DNA of 42,120 nt, from IMG/VR virus record IMGVR_UViG_3300001683_000039, positions 1 to 42,120 of that record; one strand, given 5' to 3'. The notes below the pieces were generated by a model, which was not told the DNA's origin, did not search any database, and saw only the letters and a list, made by a program, of their open reading frames with translations. Position numbers and translations under genes: made by a program. This document shows positions 19,586 to 28,711 of this stretch, one piece after another (position 1 is the stretch's first letter; each line of letters opens with the position of its first letter). This DNA comes from a virus.

Positions 19586-19605
19586 GGGGGAGCTTCGGCT
19601 TCCCC
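19586..19605 (+). terminator. UUCG-capped hairpin after the capsid genes
   Basis: GGGGGAGC pairs with GCTTCCCC (8 pairs, one G-T) around a TTCG tetraloop, a very stable fold. There is no T-run after it, so it is more likely an mRNA 3'-end stabiliser or partial terminator that keeps capsid expression above that of the tail genes. Confidence 0.6.
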
Positions 19606-19635
19606 TGAGACTACTTAACAAATAAGGAAAGAAAA

Positions 19636-20361
19636 ATGACCGGAACTGAAATGACCGACATGCTCGGACTAAGGTTAGAAGACCCTGATCAAGCATCATT
19701 CACACAAGCAACAAAAATTAAATCAATTAATATTGCACAAAGGACTGTCGTTAATCTTATCGATAACGCATACCTAACAGAATTACAAAGTATTGACACT
19801 AACACCTTGCACGCCACTAATGGTTTTATGGCTAATTATCTAACGGATGGTGTGGCGACATTCGCATTCCTTGAGATCGACCCAATAAGGGGTGGTGTAA
19901 TAGCTGTGAAAGCACACAATAAAACTGGAAGTTCTGGTAGCTTTGCTTTAGCACCCCTTGGATTTGCAAACATGATAGAACCACAAGATGTTAAAAGGCT
20001 GGAGAATTCCTATTTAGCAGGATCAACGTCTAACGTAGTAGCTTACGTATTCAAAGAATCTCTTTATGTTGAACCAACCACAGTTGAGGCTGTAGATGTT
20101 TGGTATATTAAAAATCCATTAGAGTTCACTTCAGGTAGTGCTGTCGCAAATGTTAGTCAGGCTTTATCTGCTGAATGTGAACTGAATGTTTCGCTACAAG
20201 AACCTATTCTTGATTTCGCTGAAAGCCAGTTATGGAAAATGGACAACAAGCCTGATAGGGCTGGTATTGCATACACAAATGCTGTCAGTCAGATAAAAAC
20301 ACTCAACGAGAGATATCAGGTCGAAAAGCCAAAAGGTATTGGTACACAAGGTAGGGCATAA
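19636..20361 (+). CDS. Head-tail adaptor-like protein
   Basis: 241 aa behind AAGGAAAGAAAA. The N-terminal helix pair (TKIKSINIAQRTVVNLIDNA) and the C-terminal helical section (EPILDFAESQLWKMDNKPDR, then AVSQIKTLNERYQ) resemble podovirus adaptors (T7 gp11/DUF6682 type), with a beta-rich insert between. It would sit under the portal ring. The stop overlaps the next start (TAATG). The family is not certain. Confidence 0.55.
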   Translation: MTGTEMTDMLGLRLEDPDQASFTQATKIKSINIAQRTVVNLIDNAYLTELQSIDTNTLHATNGFMANYLTDGVATFAFLEIDPIRGGVIAVKAHNKTGSSGSFALAPLGFANMIEPQDVKRLENSYLAGSTSNVVAYVFKESLYVEPTTVEAVDVWYIKNPLEFTSGSAVANVSQALSAECELNVSLQEPILDFAESQLWKMDNKPDRAGIAYTNAVSQIKTLNERYQVEKPKGIGTQGRA

Positions 20362-21284
20362 TGCTTTGGTCGGATATGGTAGACAGGGCATCGATACCAT
20401 TCGAGCCGTCCGATGAGACCAAGCAAAAGGCAAAAAGATATTTAGAGGAAGCCCAACAGGACTTCGCCTTTCACTCCCGATGTTATCAGCGTAATCTATC
20501 TATATTTATTGATGCGGGGGATCATACAATCGCTCTCCCAGATGATTTTATAGAAATTAGTGGCTATATAGAATTTAGAAATAGGGTTCTTAAGGCATAT
20601 AGAGATAAGGAAAAAATGCCCCGTAGGAACGCCAATGATGTCTACTACACAGGCATCCCAACAAATTATGATATTCAGGGTAATAATATTGTACTTTACC
20701 CTTCTCCATCTCAAACCGGGATACTCCAATTTAAATATAATGCGACTGTTAATAATGCAGTTGATAGCGCCACTGCATATAAGAAATTGAATTATAAGGA
20801 TTTGGCATCCAATTATTTTACAGTAGGGGAAAGTGTTCAGGGGCTGACAAGTAACGCGACTGGGATTATTTTTGAAGATATAAGCGATAACAAGACAGGG
20901 ACTCTTGTCCTTACAGACATATCTGGAACCTTTGTGAATACTGAACAGATAGTTCAGATAGACGAAGAGCAGACAATGGAAAGGTCGCTGTATAACACTA
21001 TGACTGAATTGCTCGTTCAGTGGGATAAGCTTGGGTTAGGTGGTCGAGCAACGGTTAACGGTAGCCCATATCCCCACGCAACCGCAGGAGATAAACCAGC
21101 AGTTCAACAGGCATACCACCCTTTTCTGATTGACTACTCTAAGGCTATGCTTTTTGAAGACTTAGGGGATTATAGTAAATCTGATAAGCATATGCAGAGG
21201 TATATGTTTAATAGGGATACAGTAAAAGCACAACACCCACACAGACACCTATATGGGTCTGAACAGGTTATTGATGTTTTATGA
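20361..21284 (+). CDS. Second adaptor/tail-tube-like protein
   Basis: 307 aa, coupled to the previous gene. LPDDFIEISGYIEFRNRVLK is close to the P-x-D-F-x-x-x strand of phage adaptor proteins, and GNNIVLYPSPSQTGILQFKY followed by KLNYKDLASNYFTVGESVQG has the usual mixed beta pattern. The C-terminus has YHPFLIDYSKAMLFEDLGDY, a helix typical of these proteins. The central Ig-like insert around residues 140-200 is unusual. It overlaps the next gene by ATGA. Confidence 0.6.
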   Translation: MLWSDMVDRASIPFEPSDETKQKAKRYLEEAQQDFAFHSRCYQRNLSIFIDAGDHTIALPDDFIEISGYIEFRNRVLKAYRDKEKMPRRNANDVYYTGIPTNYDIQGNNIVLYPSPSQTGILQFKYNATVNNAVDSATAYKKLNYKDLASNYFTVGESVQGLTSNATGIIFEDISDNKTGTLVLTDISGTFVNTEQIVQIDEEQTMERSLYNTMTELLVQWDKLGLGGRATVNGSPYPHATAGDKPAVQQAYHPFLIDYSKAMLFEDLGDYSKSDKHMQRYMFNRDTVKAQHPHRHLYGSEQVIDVL

Positions 21285-23380
21285 TAATTGAAATACCATT
21301 ATTTGACGGAGGGCTAATTACCAATGTTGATCCAGAGGATATACCGCCAATTGCAAGTTCTGATACTGAAAATTTTGATGTGGATGTTAAAGGAAAGCTC
21401 CTCAAAAGACAAGGATTAGAGAGTAAGGGAACATTAGCAGGTTCGCATCTAACAAAATTATTCTATTGGACTGATTCCCATCTAACAAATGGTGCAATAT
21501 GGGTAGGATACGAAGAACAAAATAATCAGATAGTAACCTTTGCTGTAAATGCTAATGGTACATTTGGAGCGAAAACTGCACTAACGACACTCTCTTCAAG
21601 TCCCCCAAGTGACATACAAATCATTCCACTATCCAATAGTTTGAGATTCGCAAATGGGGATAACAACGATGTTGGATTCTTACAGTATATTGATCGCAAA
21701 TTTTTTATGCACAAGGCTTCTCCAGCTCAGGGATTGAGCTATGATGCGCTGAAGTTCGATAGTGCCAGTCCAACCTATCCTTCAACATGGGAACTTGAAC
21801 ATGTTGCTGATATAGTCGGTAAAAATGCTACAGGTACATATTATTATAAAGCGGTGGCTCTGTTCGATGGTAATCAGGAGGCACAGTTTCAGGATCAATT
21901 TTTTAAGAGTAAGTTTGTTGACGACGATAAGGGTGTTCACTTTACGCTTAAGGTCGATACAGATGACTTTAATCCACGATTAACTGGATTAAATATCTAT
22001 CGACACTATGCGGAGGTTGACAACCTCGCCCCAGTCTATAGGCTTATTAAGTCGGTTAACTTAGTCACAGATTCAGATTCACCTGATCGTGAGGATGGAC
22101 ATAGCAATGCCCATGTTGGTAATGTTGCATACTTCCCGGGTGCGAATTTATCGTCATTAATTTCAGAGGCGAACACATTCGGCAATACCTATGGAGATCA
22201 AGAGTCCGTCTCTGTACGTCTTGGTGGTGTTAATTATATCGTTGAGAACAGTATGGGATCAACGACAGCCACTTACACGAGCACCCTGTTGAAATTAGAT
22301 TCAGGTACGTTACCCACAGCAACGGAGTATTGGAATGAAAGTGCAACCGTAAGGCTTACCTATCGCCCAGACTCAAACGGTAACTCCTCATTTGTTGACA
22401 AAGATTACAGTATAGCGAGCTGTTATGCTGGAAATAATGTCATCTATGATGCAAGAACGTCCGAATACTGGGATTTTACTATTGGAGAAAAGAATAACTG
22501 GATTGCAACTATTGGGGCTCAAGATTTAGCAGTCTTAGAGAGTATAAAAAGAGTCCTTAAGGTTAATGACAATGTTACGACCACTGGTTACGATAAGACA
22601 GTTACAGCTCTACATAATGGATATTATTATGAGTACCTTTCTAATAATGAAATAAAAATACACGTTTTTGACATTGGTCACTTAGACGACAGAACTCATC
22701 CTTTATCTACCACTAAGAATAAGGTGAACTACAAATATGGCGCATATGTGAATGGCAGACTTTTTGCAGGAGATGTAAACTTAGACCCTGATGATGAGGC
22801 AGAGAAGCATAATGATTTTATCATATTCTCCGAGTTCAATCAACCTGACATATTACCAGTGTCTAATTATATACAGATTAAAGACTCTCAAGGTGGAGCG
22901 GTGATGGGATTACGGAGATTGGGAGATAATTTAATTGTCTTTATGGAGAGGGGAATATATCAACTGTACGCCCCAGCAGGAAATCCAGCAGGGTATAGTT
23001 TAAGGGAGAGCGATATAAATATTGGTTGTGTGGCTCCAAACAGTATTGTCGAAGCGGGTGGTGTTATATTTTTTGCGAGCAAGGATAATATTTATGTATT
23101 AAAAGCAGGATCGCAATCTGTACCAGTATCAACGGCGGTTAAGGATATATACACAGGTTCCGCTAATTTAGATAAGACGGTTGGTGTATATGATCCATTA
23201 AAAAACAGGGTATTGTTTAGATTCGGGAGCGGGGGGACTGCTCTATACGCCTTAGACTATCTTAAGATATTGAATGGTCAGGAGTCGTGGAATAAGCTAA
23301 CATTCGTCGCCGGGAAATCAATTGATACGATAGCAATAGACAGTGATCTAAAGGTTCACGTAACGCATAACGAGACATAA
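21281..23380 (+). CDS. Tail nozzle-like protein (T7 gp12 type)
   Basis: 699 aa. The N-terminus IPLFDGGLITNVDPEDIPPI followed by ENFDVDVKGKLLKRQGLES is the recurrent opening of podovirus nozzle or tail-tubular B proteins (GG-L-x-x-N, N-x-D-x-D-x-x-G-x-L-x-x-R-x-G). A Gly/Asp-rich beta body follows, and the repeated strands near GGAVMGLRRLGDNLIVFMER and GCVAPNSIVEAGGVIFFASK have the beta-propeller look of that family. It would close the tail tip. The size is close to T7 gp12 (794 aa). Confidence 0.7.
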   Translation: MIIEIPLFDGGLITNVDPEDIPPIASSDTENFDVDVKGKLLKRQGLESKGTLAGSHLTKLFYWTDSHLTNGAIWVGYEEQNNQIVTFAVNANGTFGAKTALTTLSSSPPSDIQIIPLSNSLRFANGDNNDVGFLQYIDRKFFMHKASPAQGLSYDALKFDSASPTYPSTWELEHVADIVGKNATGTYYYKAVALFDGNQEAQFQDQFFKSKFVDDDKGVHFTLKVDTDDFNPRLTGLNIYRHYAEVDNLAPVYRLIKSVNLVTDSDSPDREDGHSNAHVGNVAYFPGANLSSLISEANTFGNTYGDQESVSVRLGGVNYIVENSMGSTTATYTSTLLKLDSGTLPTATEYWNESATVRLTYRPDSNGNSSFVDKDYSIASCYAGNNVIYDARTSEYWDFTIGEKNNWIATIGAQDLAVLESIKRVLKVNDNVTTTGYDKTVTALHNGYYYEYLSNNEIKIHVFDIGHLDDRTHPLSTTKNKVNYKYGAYVNGRLFAGDVNLDPDDEAEKHNDFIIFSEFNQPDILPVSNYIQIKDSQGGAVMGLRRLGDNLIVFMERGIYQLYAPAGNPAGYSLRESDINIGCVAPNSIVEAGGVIFFASKDNIYVLKAGSQSVPVSTAVKDIYTGSANLDKTVGVYDPLKNRVLFRFGSGGTALYALDYLKILNGQESWNKLTFVAGKSIDTIAIDSDLKVHVTHNET

Positions 23381-23382
23381 TT

Positions 23383-23901
23383 ATGATAGAAAACATGGGA
23401 ATACAGGGGCAGTGGTTTTGCGAGATCAAGAGGAAGAATGGCGATATAGAGACGTTTAAACAGCCAAACGCAATACACTCAAATCTGAAAGACAAGATAA
23501 CAGATGCCATGAATGCTTCTGATATAAACTTCAGTTGCGGGTCAAACTTCCACGGTAATGATGGCAGTGGTCAGGGAAGCAATTCGAGCTCATTAACCGC
23601 AATAGGTGCGGGGACTGCTGGAGTCAGCATGTCTCTGAGTGGGTTAAGTGGGTACTATGGAATGGACAGTAGCGTAGAGACAGGTGCAACCAGTAACGGT
23701 AGTGGTGGATATTACTGTGAATGGAGAGGTACGATACGTGTCACACAGGCTTATACCGTAACTGCGATATTTTTAGGTAGAGATACTAATAGTGGCACAG
23801 GGGCGTTTAATACAATTTATGCAACAGGAACAAGTTGGAGCAATGTCGTGCTTGCCGATGGAGATCAAATGGATATTGTCTGGAGGATTACACTATCATG
23901 A
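23383..23901 (+). CDS. Minor tail protein A (paralogue of the next gene)
   Basis: 172 aa, two bases after the nozzle stop. N-terminus GQWFCEIKRKNGDIETFKQP, then an N-A-x-x-x-N-L-K-D-x-I motif; a Gly/Ser-rich beta centre; the end LADGDQMDIVWRITLS. The neighbour at 23898 has the same plan (N-T-I-D-x-x-N-x-x-I-K-K-L-I near the start and D-I-I-D-I-T-W-T-I-T-V-G at the end), so the two likely arose by duplication. Probably a tail-surface protein. A GTTTAAAC site lies at 23454-23461. Confidence 0.6.
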   Translation: MIENMGIQGQWFCEIKRKNGDIETFKQPNAIHSNLKDKITDAMNASDINFSCGSNFHGNDGSGQGSNSSSLTAIGAGTAGVSMSLSGLSGYYGMDSSVETGATSNGSGGYYCEWRGTIRVTQAYTVTAIFLGRDTNSGTGAFNTIYATGTSWSNVVLADGDQMDIVWRITLS

Positions 23902-24446
23902 TAGGGATATTTGAATTATCACTGTACCGTGATGATAAATTAATAAAAGAAGTATACCGTAAAAACACTATCGATGTCTCGAACACCGGGATAAAAAAAC
24001 TTATAATTGCCCATCTCGTATCTTCGAGTGGGAACGCTGGTATATTTCTTGATCAGAACTGGTCGTCTCCAAATGGGAGCCCCACAACGAATAATCAGGA
24101 AGGCATATTCTTCGACTCAAGTCCAATACAGGTCAGTCAGTATACCGGAACCAACGATACGGTAATAGGCTATGGTGCTCTATGTAGCTCGAGTAAAGCG
24201 GAATCTCAACCATCATCAAATCAAGCCCGATGGACAGCACGAAGGACTTGGACAGAGTCTACTATGACTGGGACAAATTATGTAACCGACTTTTCTATTG
24301 GGATGAACTATCAGGCAGACATGCTTAATGACGGAACAGGGAGCTTTAGTATACCGTTCGCTACTACCACATTAAGTGCATCAGACAAATTTCAACCAGC
24401 TACTAATGATATAATTGATATAACGTGGACAATTACGGTAGGGTAA
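23898..24446 (+). CDS. Minor tail protein B (paralogue of the previous gene)
   Basis: 182 aa from ATG 23898, overlapping the upstream stop (ATGA); an in-frame start at 23835 lies inside the previous gene. It opens with IGIFELSLYRDDKLIKEVYR, has a Ser/Asn/Thr-rich middle and ends ATNDIIDITWTITVG, matching the ending of paralogue A. Structural role inferred from the position in the tail region. Confidence 0.6.
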   Translation: MIGIFELSLYRDDKLIKEVYRKNTIDVSNTGIKKLIIAHLVSSSGNAGIFLDQNWSSPNGSPTTNNQEGIFFDSSPIQVSQYTGTNDTVIGYGALCSSSKAESQPSSNQARWTARRTWTESTMTGTNYVTDFSIGMNYQADMLNDGTGSFSIPFATTTLSASDKFQPATNDIIDITWTITVG

Positions 24447-24447
24447 T

Positions 24448-24729
24448 GTGGCTCACGGCACAGTATCTGTAACCGTACCTGCAAGCGGAGCTACGTGGTA
24501 TAAGGGGACTTCGCAAACTATAACATGGTCTGTGGCTGGAAGTCAGATTGCATGGAATTATTTTAGTTTATATCTCTACACCGACTCTGGTGGAATTGAA
24601 GATACTATCGCATCTAATATAGATGGTACGTACAGAAGTTACACCTACACACCAGCCACTGAATTGGACACCGCCAGCGATTATTATATACTAATAACTG
24701 GAAATTATGACCATTCAGGTGGTGTATAA
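24448..24729 (+). CDS. Ig-like (Kre9/KNH-type) tail protein fragment, 93 aa
   Basis: GTG start 24448, two bases after the previous stop. SVTVPASGATWYKGTSQTIT followed by W and a beta sandwich ending DTASDYYILITGNYDHSGGV is the P-x-x-G-x-x-W-x-x-G-x-x-x-x-I-x-W pattern of the Kre9/KNH (Ig-like) domain. The domain normally ends with an S-G-x-F-x-I strand; here the gene stops before it, and that strand (GESGRFTITD) opens the next ORF. So the domain is split across two genes in different frames. It is either a broken gene or two chains that reassemble. Confidence 0.6.
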   Translation: MAHGTVSVTVPASGATWYKGTSQTITWSVAGSQIAWNYFSLYLYTDSGGIEDTIASNIDGTYRSYTYTPATELDTASDYYILITGNYDHSGGV

Positions 24730-24739
24730 CGGGTAACTA

Positions 24740-26026
24740 ATGGCTTTTACCGCAACTGGTGAGAGTGGTCGATTTACAATCACAGACCCGCAGTCGGTCA
24801 CCCTATCCGCACCAAACTCTGGATCATACGCTCATAACGTGAGCATGACAATATCGTGGACTAAAACAAATTTCACATCAAATATAGATTTATATTGGAC
24901 AACAAACACAACCTTTAGCACATCTAATAATATTCTTTTTAATTCTGCTCTTTCTTCTTTTGGGTGGAATATACCATCATCTTTAAGCGGTACAAGTATA
25001 TATGTGTGGGTTCGTAAAACTTCAGACAGCAGTGTAAAGGATAGGAGCAACAGTTCAATCTCTATAACGGGTGCTGTCCTATCTAAGACCATAACCGATT
25101 CCATACCTATCTCAGATGCGTATACAAAGACAGAGAGTACATGGAGAACATATGTATACAAAACATTATCTGACAATATATCGTTAAACGATATATGGAC
25201 AAAGACAGATAGTACGTGGCGGGAATACTTTTATAGAACATTATCGGATTCCATTTCAGTGGCTGATTCATGGGTTAAAACAAGCCGTCTATGGTTAACG
25301 ATAAGAACGATCAGTGACTCTATCTCAATGGTCGATACGAGTACGTTATCGCAACGTAAATGGATCAAATTCGCCACTTCTTTAGACGACCTAACATTGG
25401 GTGACACTTGGACTAAAACACAGCGCAAATGGATAAAATTTGTCGTATCTAATGATAGCCTTGGTTTGGCAGATGTGTGGACTAAAACTCAGAGAAGATG
25501 GATAAAAATACGATCATTTCTTGAGTCTATCTCCGTTTCAGATATAATAGCAAAAACAGAGAGAGTGTGGATTCATTTCCATACAGTTAATGAAACCATA
25601 ACCTTAATAGATATATCTACTGAGACTGAAGGTGTCTCAATGTCTGATAATATTGGCATTAGTGATAGCTGGACTGTTTCAAAAGCATTCCCATCTATTG
25701 GTTATCTTCTTGATGGTGGTGGAGAATCGTTGAAGTCTAAGTGGAATACGGGTTGGATATCTCCAACAGACCTTAGCAAGAATCCGATTATAAGACGTAT
25801 AAATATGGACTATAAGAGCGATGATGATCTAACTATGAAGGTGTACTCGAACGAGGATATAACCACACCAGTGGCAACAAAAACATTTTCATCTTCATCT
25901 ACACCAACGCACGGAAGTATTAGGTTAGGTACGAGGGTTAAGTATTTTCTACTATCAATTGAGACTGTTCAATCGTCTAATGCTGATGTTAGGATTGAGC
26001 GCATAGAAATAGAGGTAGATACGTAA
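24740..26026 (+). CDS. Tail protein with eight 23-25 aa SDSIS/WTKT repeats
   Basis: 428 aa from ATG 24740. Residues 1-110 hold the last strand of the preceding Ig-like domain and a second Kre9-like Ig domain (SVTLSAPNSGSYAHNVSMTI). Residues 117-304 are eight tandem repeats: two of 25 aa, then 23 aa each. The consensus is roughly S-D-S-I-S-[LV]-x-D-x-W-T-K-T-x-R-x-W-I-K-F. Residues 318-428 form a beta domain (TGWISPTDLSKN, IIRRINMDYKS) that recurs in the next gene. Likely an extended tail appendage. TAATG coupling joins it to the next gene. Confidence 0.7.
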   Translation: MAFTATGESGRFTITDPQSVTLSAPNSGSYAHNVSMTISWTKTNFTSNIDLYWTTNTTFSTSNNILFNSALSSFGWNIPSSLSGTSIYVWVRKTSDSSVKDRSNSSISITGAVLSKTITDSIPISDAYTKTESTWRTYVYKTLSDNISLNDIWTKTDSTWREYFYRTLSDSISVADSWVKTSRLWLTIRTISDSISMVDTSTLSQRKWIKFATSLDDLTLGDTWTKTQRKWIKFVVSNDSLGLADVWTKTQRRWIKIRSFLESISVSDIIAKTERVWIHFHTVNETITLIDISTETEGVSMSDNIGISDSWTVSKAFPSIGYLLDGGGESLKSKWNTGWISPTDLSKNPIIRRINMDYKSDDDLTMKVYSNEDITTPVATKTFSSSSTPTHGSIRLGTRVKYFLLSIETVQSSNADVRIERIEIEVDT

Positions 26027-26397
26027 TGGCAGATTCCACGGTATATATTTTAGGCGGAGCTGATTCTGAGTCGTTTTCTGTGAAAAGGAAAACAGGATGG
26101 ATACCTCTCACCGATATGTCAACCAATACTACCGTCCGTCGATTCAATGCTCGATATAAAAGCTCAGAAACAGTGTCCGCCAAGATTTATAGTAACGGAG
26201 ATGGTTCCACTGTATTGTGGAGCGGGTCTCTGCCGGAGAATATGGTCGTTGAAGACCCTCCGGTTGTTAAAGACAAGTATGATAGTATTAAGGTTGGTAG
26301 GCGTGCAAATAGTATAATGGTTGAGGTATACACAAGTGCCTCAACATCAACGGATTTAGAAATCGGTAAAATAGAGGTAGAGGTAGATGGCAAGTAA
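26026..26397 (+). CDS. Tail protein, duplicate of the upstream C-terminal domain
   Basis: 123 aa. TGWIPLTDMSTNTTVRRFNA, RYKSSETVSAKIYSNGDG and the ending DLEIGKIEVEVDGK align over their length with the C-terminal 110 residues of the 428-aa protein (TGWI-x-x-TD-x-S-x-N, YKS, KVYSNED, IERIEIEVD). So it is a stand-alone copy of that domain, likely a beta-sandwich binding unit. It overlaps the next gene by 11 bases. Confidence 0.65.
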   Translation: MADSTVYILGGADSESFSVKRKTGWIPLTDMSTNTTVRRFNARYKSSETVSAKIYSNGDGSTVLWSGSLPENMVVEDPPVVKDKYDSIKVGRRANSIMVEVYTSASTSTDLEIGKIEVEVDGK

Positions 26398-26614
26398 AAC
26401 AGCATATAAGCATGATCTCGACAGGAAACAGAGTTCAATTAATTTTTCAAAATCAGGAGTAAGTAATACTGAGATGGGTATGGGAGACTTTAAGTTTACA
26501 AGTCTAACGAAGGGGCAACTAAGCCCCAGTGAACCAACCCAAGATGAAGGTCGCCTATATATAAAAGATCAGGCGGGCGTTTTGTATTACATAACAGCAA
26601 CGAGGGTAGGATAA
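26387..26614 (+). CDS. Small structural protein, 75 aa
   Basis: ATG 26387, inside the end of the previous gene with GGTAGAGGTAG ahead. The C-terminal part, LTKGQLSPSEPTQDEGRLYI followed by KDQAGVLYYITATR, resembles the short beta motif with G-x-L-Y-I-K-D-x-x-G found in phage fibre and adaptor proteins. The N-terminus is polar. A likely virion or linker protein. Confidence 0.55.
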   Translation: MASKTAYKHDLDRKQSSINFSKSGVSNTEMGMGDFKFTSLTKGQLSPSEPTQDEGRLYIKDQAGVLYYITATRVG

Positions 26615-26615
26615 T

Positions 26616-27101
26616 ATGTGGGGAGCATTACTTAGTGCCGGGGCAGGATTGGTCGCCCCAGCGATGGACGCATTTGGGATTGGTAAGGGTCATGAGAAGA
26701 AGTATATGGATTACCTAAAAAAGAAAGGCATGACCGACGCTGATGTTAATAAGGGTCTCAATACAGCGACAGGTCAGATAGCAGATCAAACCGACAGATC
26801 AAAATTTCAAATAGACACTGGTCTGTTGAGTCAAAATATGGGTAGCAGTATTATCGGATCACAGGCAAAGATGGGCGCCGAGATGGACAAGAATAAGATG
26901 ATCCAAAAACGCTCAAGGGAGCTCTATGAAAAGAAAAGGCTTGATGAAATGAAGAGAAAACAAGAGATGGCAGAATTTAAGTTAGGTCAGGGTCAAGCCA
27001 AATCACAAGGTTGGGCGGATTTACTTGGTGGTGGCATGGGTGCACTTGGTGCTCAAGATAAGGGTGGAAACTATCTCTTTGACTGGCTTGGTAAAAAATA
27101 G
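26616..27101 (+). CDS. Internal virion/ejection protein, 161 aa
   Basis: ATG 26616, one base after the previous stop. The N-terminus is small and hydrophobic (WGALLSAGAGLVAPAMDAFG). The central region is helical, rich in Lys, Met and Gln (KMIQKRSRELYEKKRLDEMK). The C-terminus is Gly-rich (LLGGGMGALGAQDKGGNY). This composition is typical of small ejection proteins (like T7 gp14) that enter the host envelope with the DNA. Inferred from position, size and composition. Confidence 0.55.
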   Translation: MWGALLSAGAGLVAPAMDAFGIGKGHEKKYMDYLKKKGMTDADVNKGLNTATGQIADQTDRSKFQIDTGLLSQNMGSSIIGSQAKMGAEMDKNKMIQKRSRELYEKKRLDEMKRKQEMAEFKLGQGQAKSQGWADLLGGGMGALGAQDKGGNYLFDWLGKK

Positions 27102-27109
27102 GTAATTAT

Positions 27110-28711
27110 ATGGAATATCAACACGGAACAAAAAGAATGAAAAGAACTCCCTTACAGGAGTTGCTTGCCCATAAGAACGCACGTATTGACGCTGAAGCAA
27201 AACGAAAAACAGACGCTCAAGCTTATGTGGGTAAGAACGCACAGAAAGAATTATTTACAAAGAAGGTTGATGGGAAGGATAAATTTTTTGTAAGGGAGGA
27301 TGACGGCGAAGGTAACTTAAGAGACCAAGAAATAACCAAGTTGCAGTATGAGTCTGACAAATCGAGTAATGAATATATAAACTCTCAAAGAAAACTTCTT
27401 GGACTCGACCAAACAGATATAGCCACCGATGATCGTACACCAGTCCCAAAGCCCGGTATACTTAAGAGATTATATAAAGGTGCATCTGACTACTTAAAAG
27501 GTGACTCTGGTGATACGCCCCCTAAGGTGAAGGGAGATATAATCAAGAAAAATATTGAAAACAATGTGGTTGAGACCAACACTAATCCAGCAGGGGTCAC
27601 TGATCCTATTGCTAACGCTGGAGGTGGAAAAGTAAAGACTGACCTATCTAAACCAATGAAGCCAGTCATAAAAGAAACACCAACGGGTTTACCAATGGAT
27701 GTAACGAATCAGGCTCAGACTTCAAAAATACATGCTGGCACACCTGAGACAGAAAAAGCTTTTCTAAAAAGTCAACTTCCAAATCAGGGTAATGAGCCTA
27801 AAGTGTATGCTGGCACACCTGAGACAAAACAAGCTTATGAAAGCAGTTTACTAAAAGGAAAACCACCTCCGGGCTTATCAGATAGAGATAAGGCTAACAT
27901 TGCTGATGGCAGTTATAGAAGGAATGCTGAAAGTTTAGATGCGAGGCGTAACCAACTACAACAAAACATTGACACACAAAAAGCAAAGCCCGATCAAAGT
28001 CCAAATGTACACACTCAAATCGCTCAAACGATGAAGAGGCGCAGACGTGAGGAAATGCCAAGAATTGCTCTCCCTAATAAAGAGGAAGCAAATCGTGGTG
28101 CGCAACAACAATTAGCAAATATTGAAGCTAAGAAAATACAAGACGCTAAAAATATTGAAGCTAAGAAAATGAAAGACGCTAAAGATAGATCGTTTATTGC
28201 AAGCGCTAAGAGTAGTAATAAAAAAGCAAAAGAAGCCTTGGGAAAACATGAAGCAGAGCAAAGACATAATGCTTTAGTAAATAGTCCTGCATATATCGCA
28301 CAGCGAAATAAATCAATGGCTTCTGTTAATTATAAAGAACCTACTCCAACAACAAAACGGACTGTGAGCAAAACAATGGGATCGTTTGCTAACACAAGTC
28401 CAGTTAAGAGAAGTAAAATTCAATTAGCGGGTAGATCAAAAAATCCTAAATCAAGTTCAAGTATTGTAGAGCGCAGAGCTATACAAAACAAAAGATATCC
28501 AAGTAAAGCTGAAGGTTCAAACATCGTTAAAGATGTATTTGGAAGGACTGGTATACTTACAGGAAACGCTAAAAAAGATAAAGCCATAGGTATTGAAAAT
28601 AAAGAAAAGAGAAAAATGGCTTTAAAACAAATTGGAGGAATGTTTAAACGAGGTGGGTTTGGGACGAAGAGGGTCGATTTAGAAAGTCTAAATAAATATA
28701 AAAAGAAATGA
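27110..28711 (+). CDS. Lys-rich internal virion protein, 533 aa
   Basis: ATG 27110 without a clear SD. A basic, low-complexity, mostly helical protein. It contains two copies of AGTPET about 30 residues apart (IHAGTPETEKAF and VYAGTPETKQAY) and a repeat ANIEAKKIQDAK/NIEAKKMKDAK. There is no enzymatic motif. It overlaps the giant gene by ATGA, so they are made together; in podoviruses such pairs form the ejectosome. A GTTTAAAC site lies at 28642-28649. Confidence 0.6.
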   Translation: MEYQHGTKRMKRTPLQELLAHKNARIDAEAKRKTDAQAYVGKNAQKELFTKKVDGKDKFFVREDDGEGNLRDQEITKLQYESDKSSNEYINSQRKLLGLDQTDIATDDRTPVPKPGILKRLYKGASDYLKGDSGDTPPKVKGDIIKKNIENNVVETNTNPAGVTDPIANAGGGKVKTDLSKPMKPVIKETPTGLPMDVTNQAQTSKIHAGTPETEKAFLKSQLPNQGNEPKVYAGTPETKQAYESSLLKGKPPPGLSDRDKANIADGSYRRNAESLDARRNQLQQNIDTQKAKPDQSPNVHTQIAQTMKRRRREEMPRIALPNKEEANRGAQQQLANIEAKKIQDAKNIEAKKMKDAKDRSFIASAKSSNKKAKEALGKHEAEQRHNALVNSPAYIAQRNKSMASVNYKEPTPTTKRTVSKTMGSFANTSPVKRSKIQLAGRSKNPKSSSSIVERRAIQNKRYPSKAEGSNIVKDVFGRTGILTGNAKKDKAIGIENKEKRKMALKQIGGMFKRGGFGTKRVDLESLNKYKKK

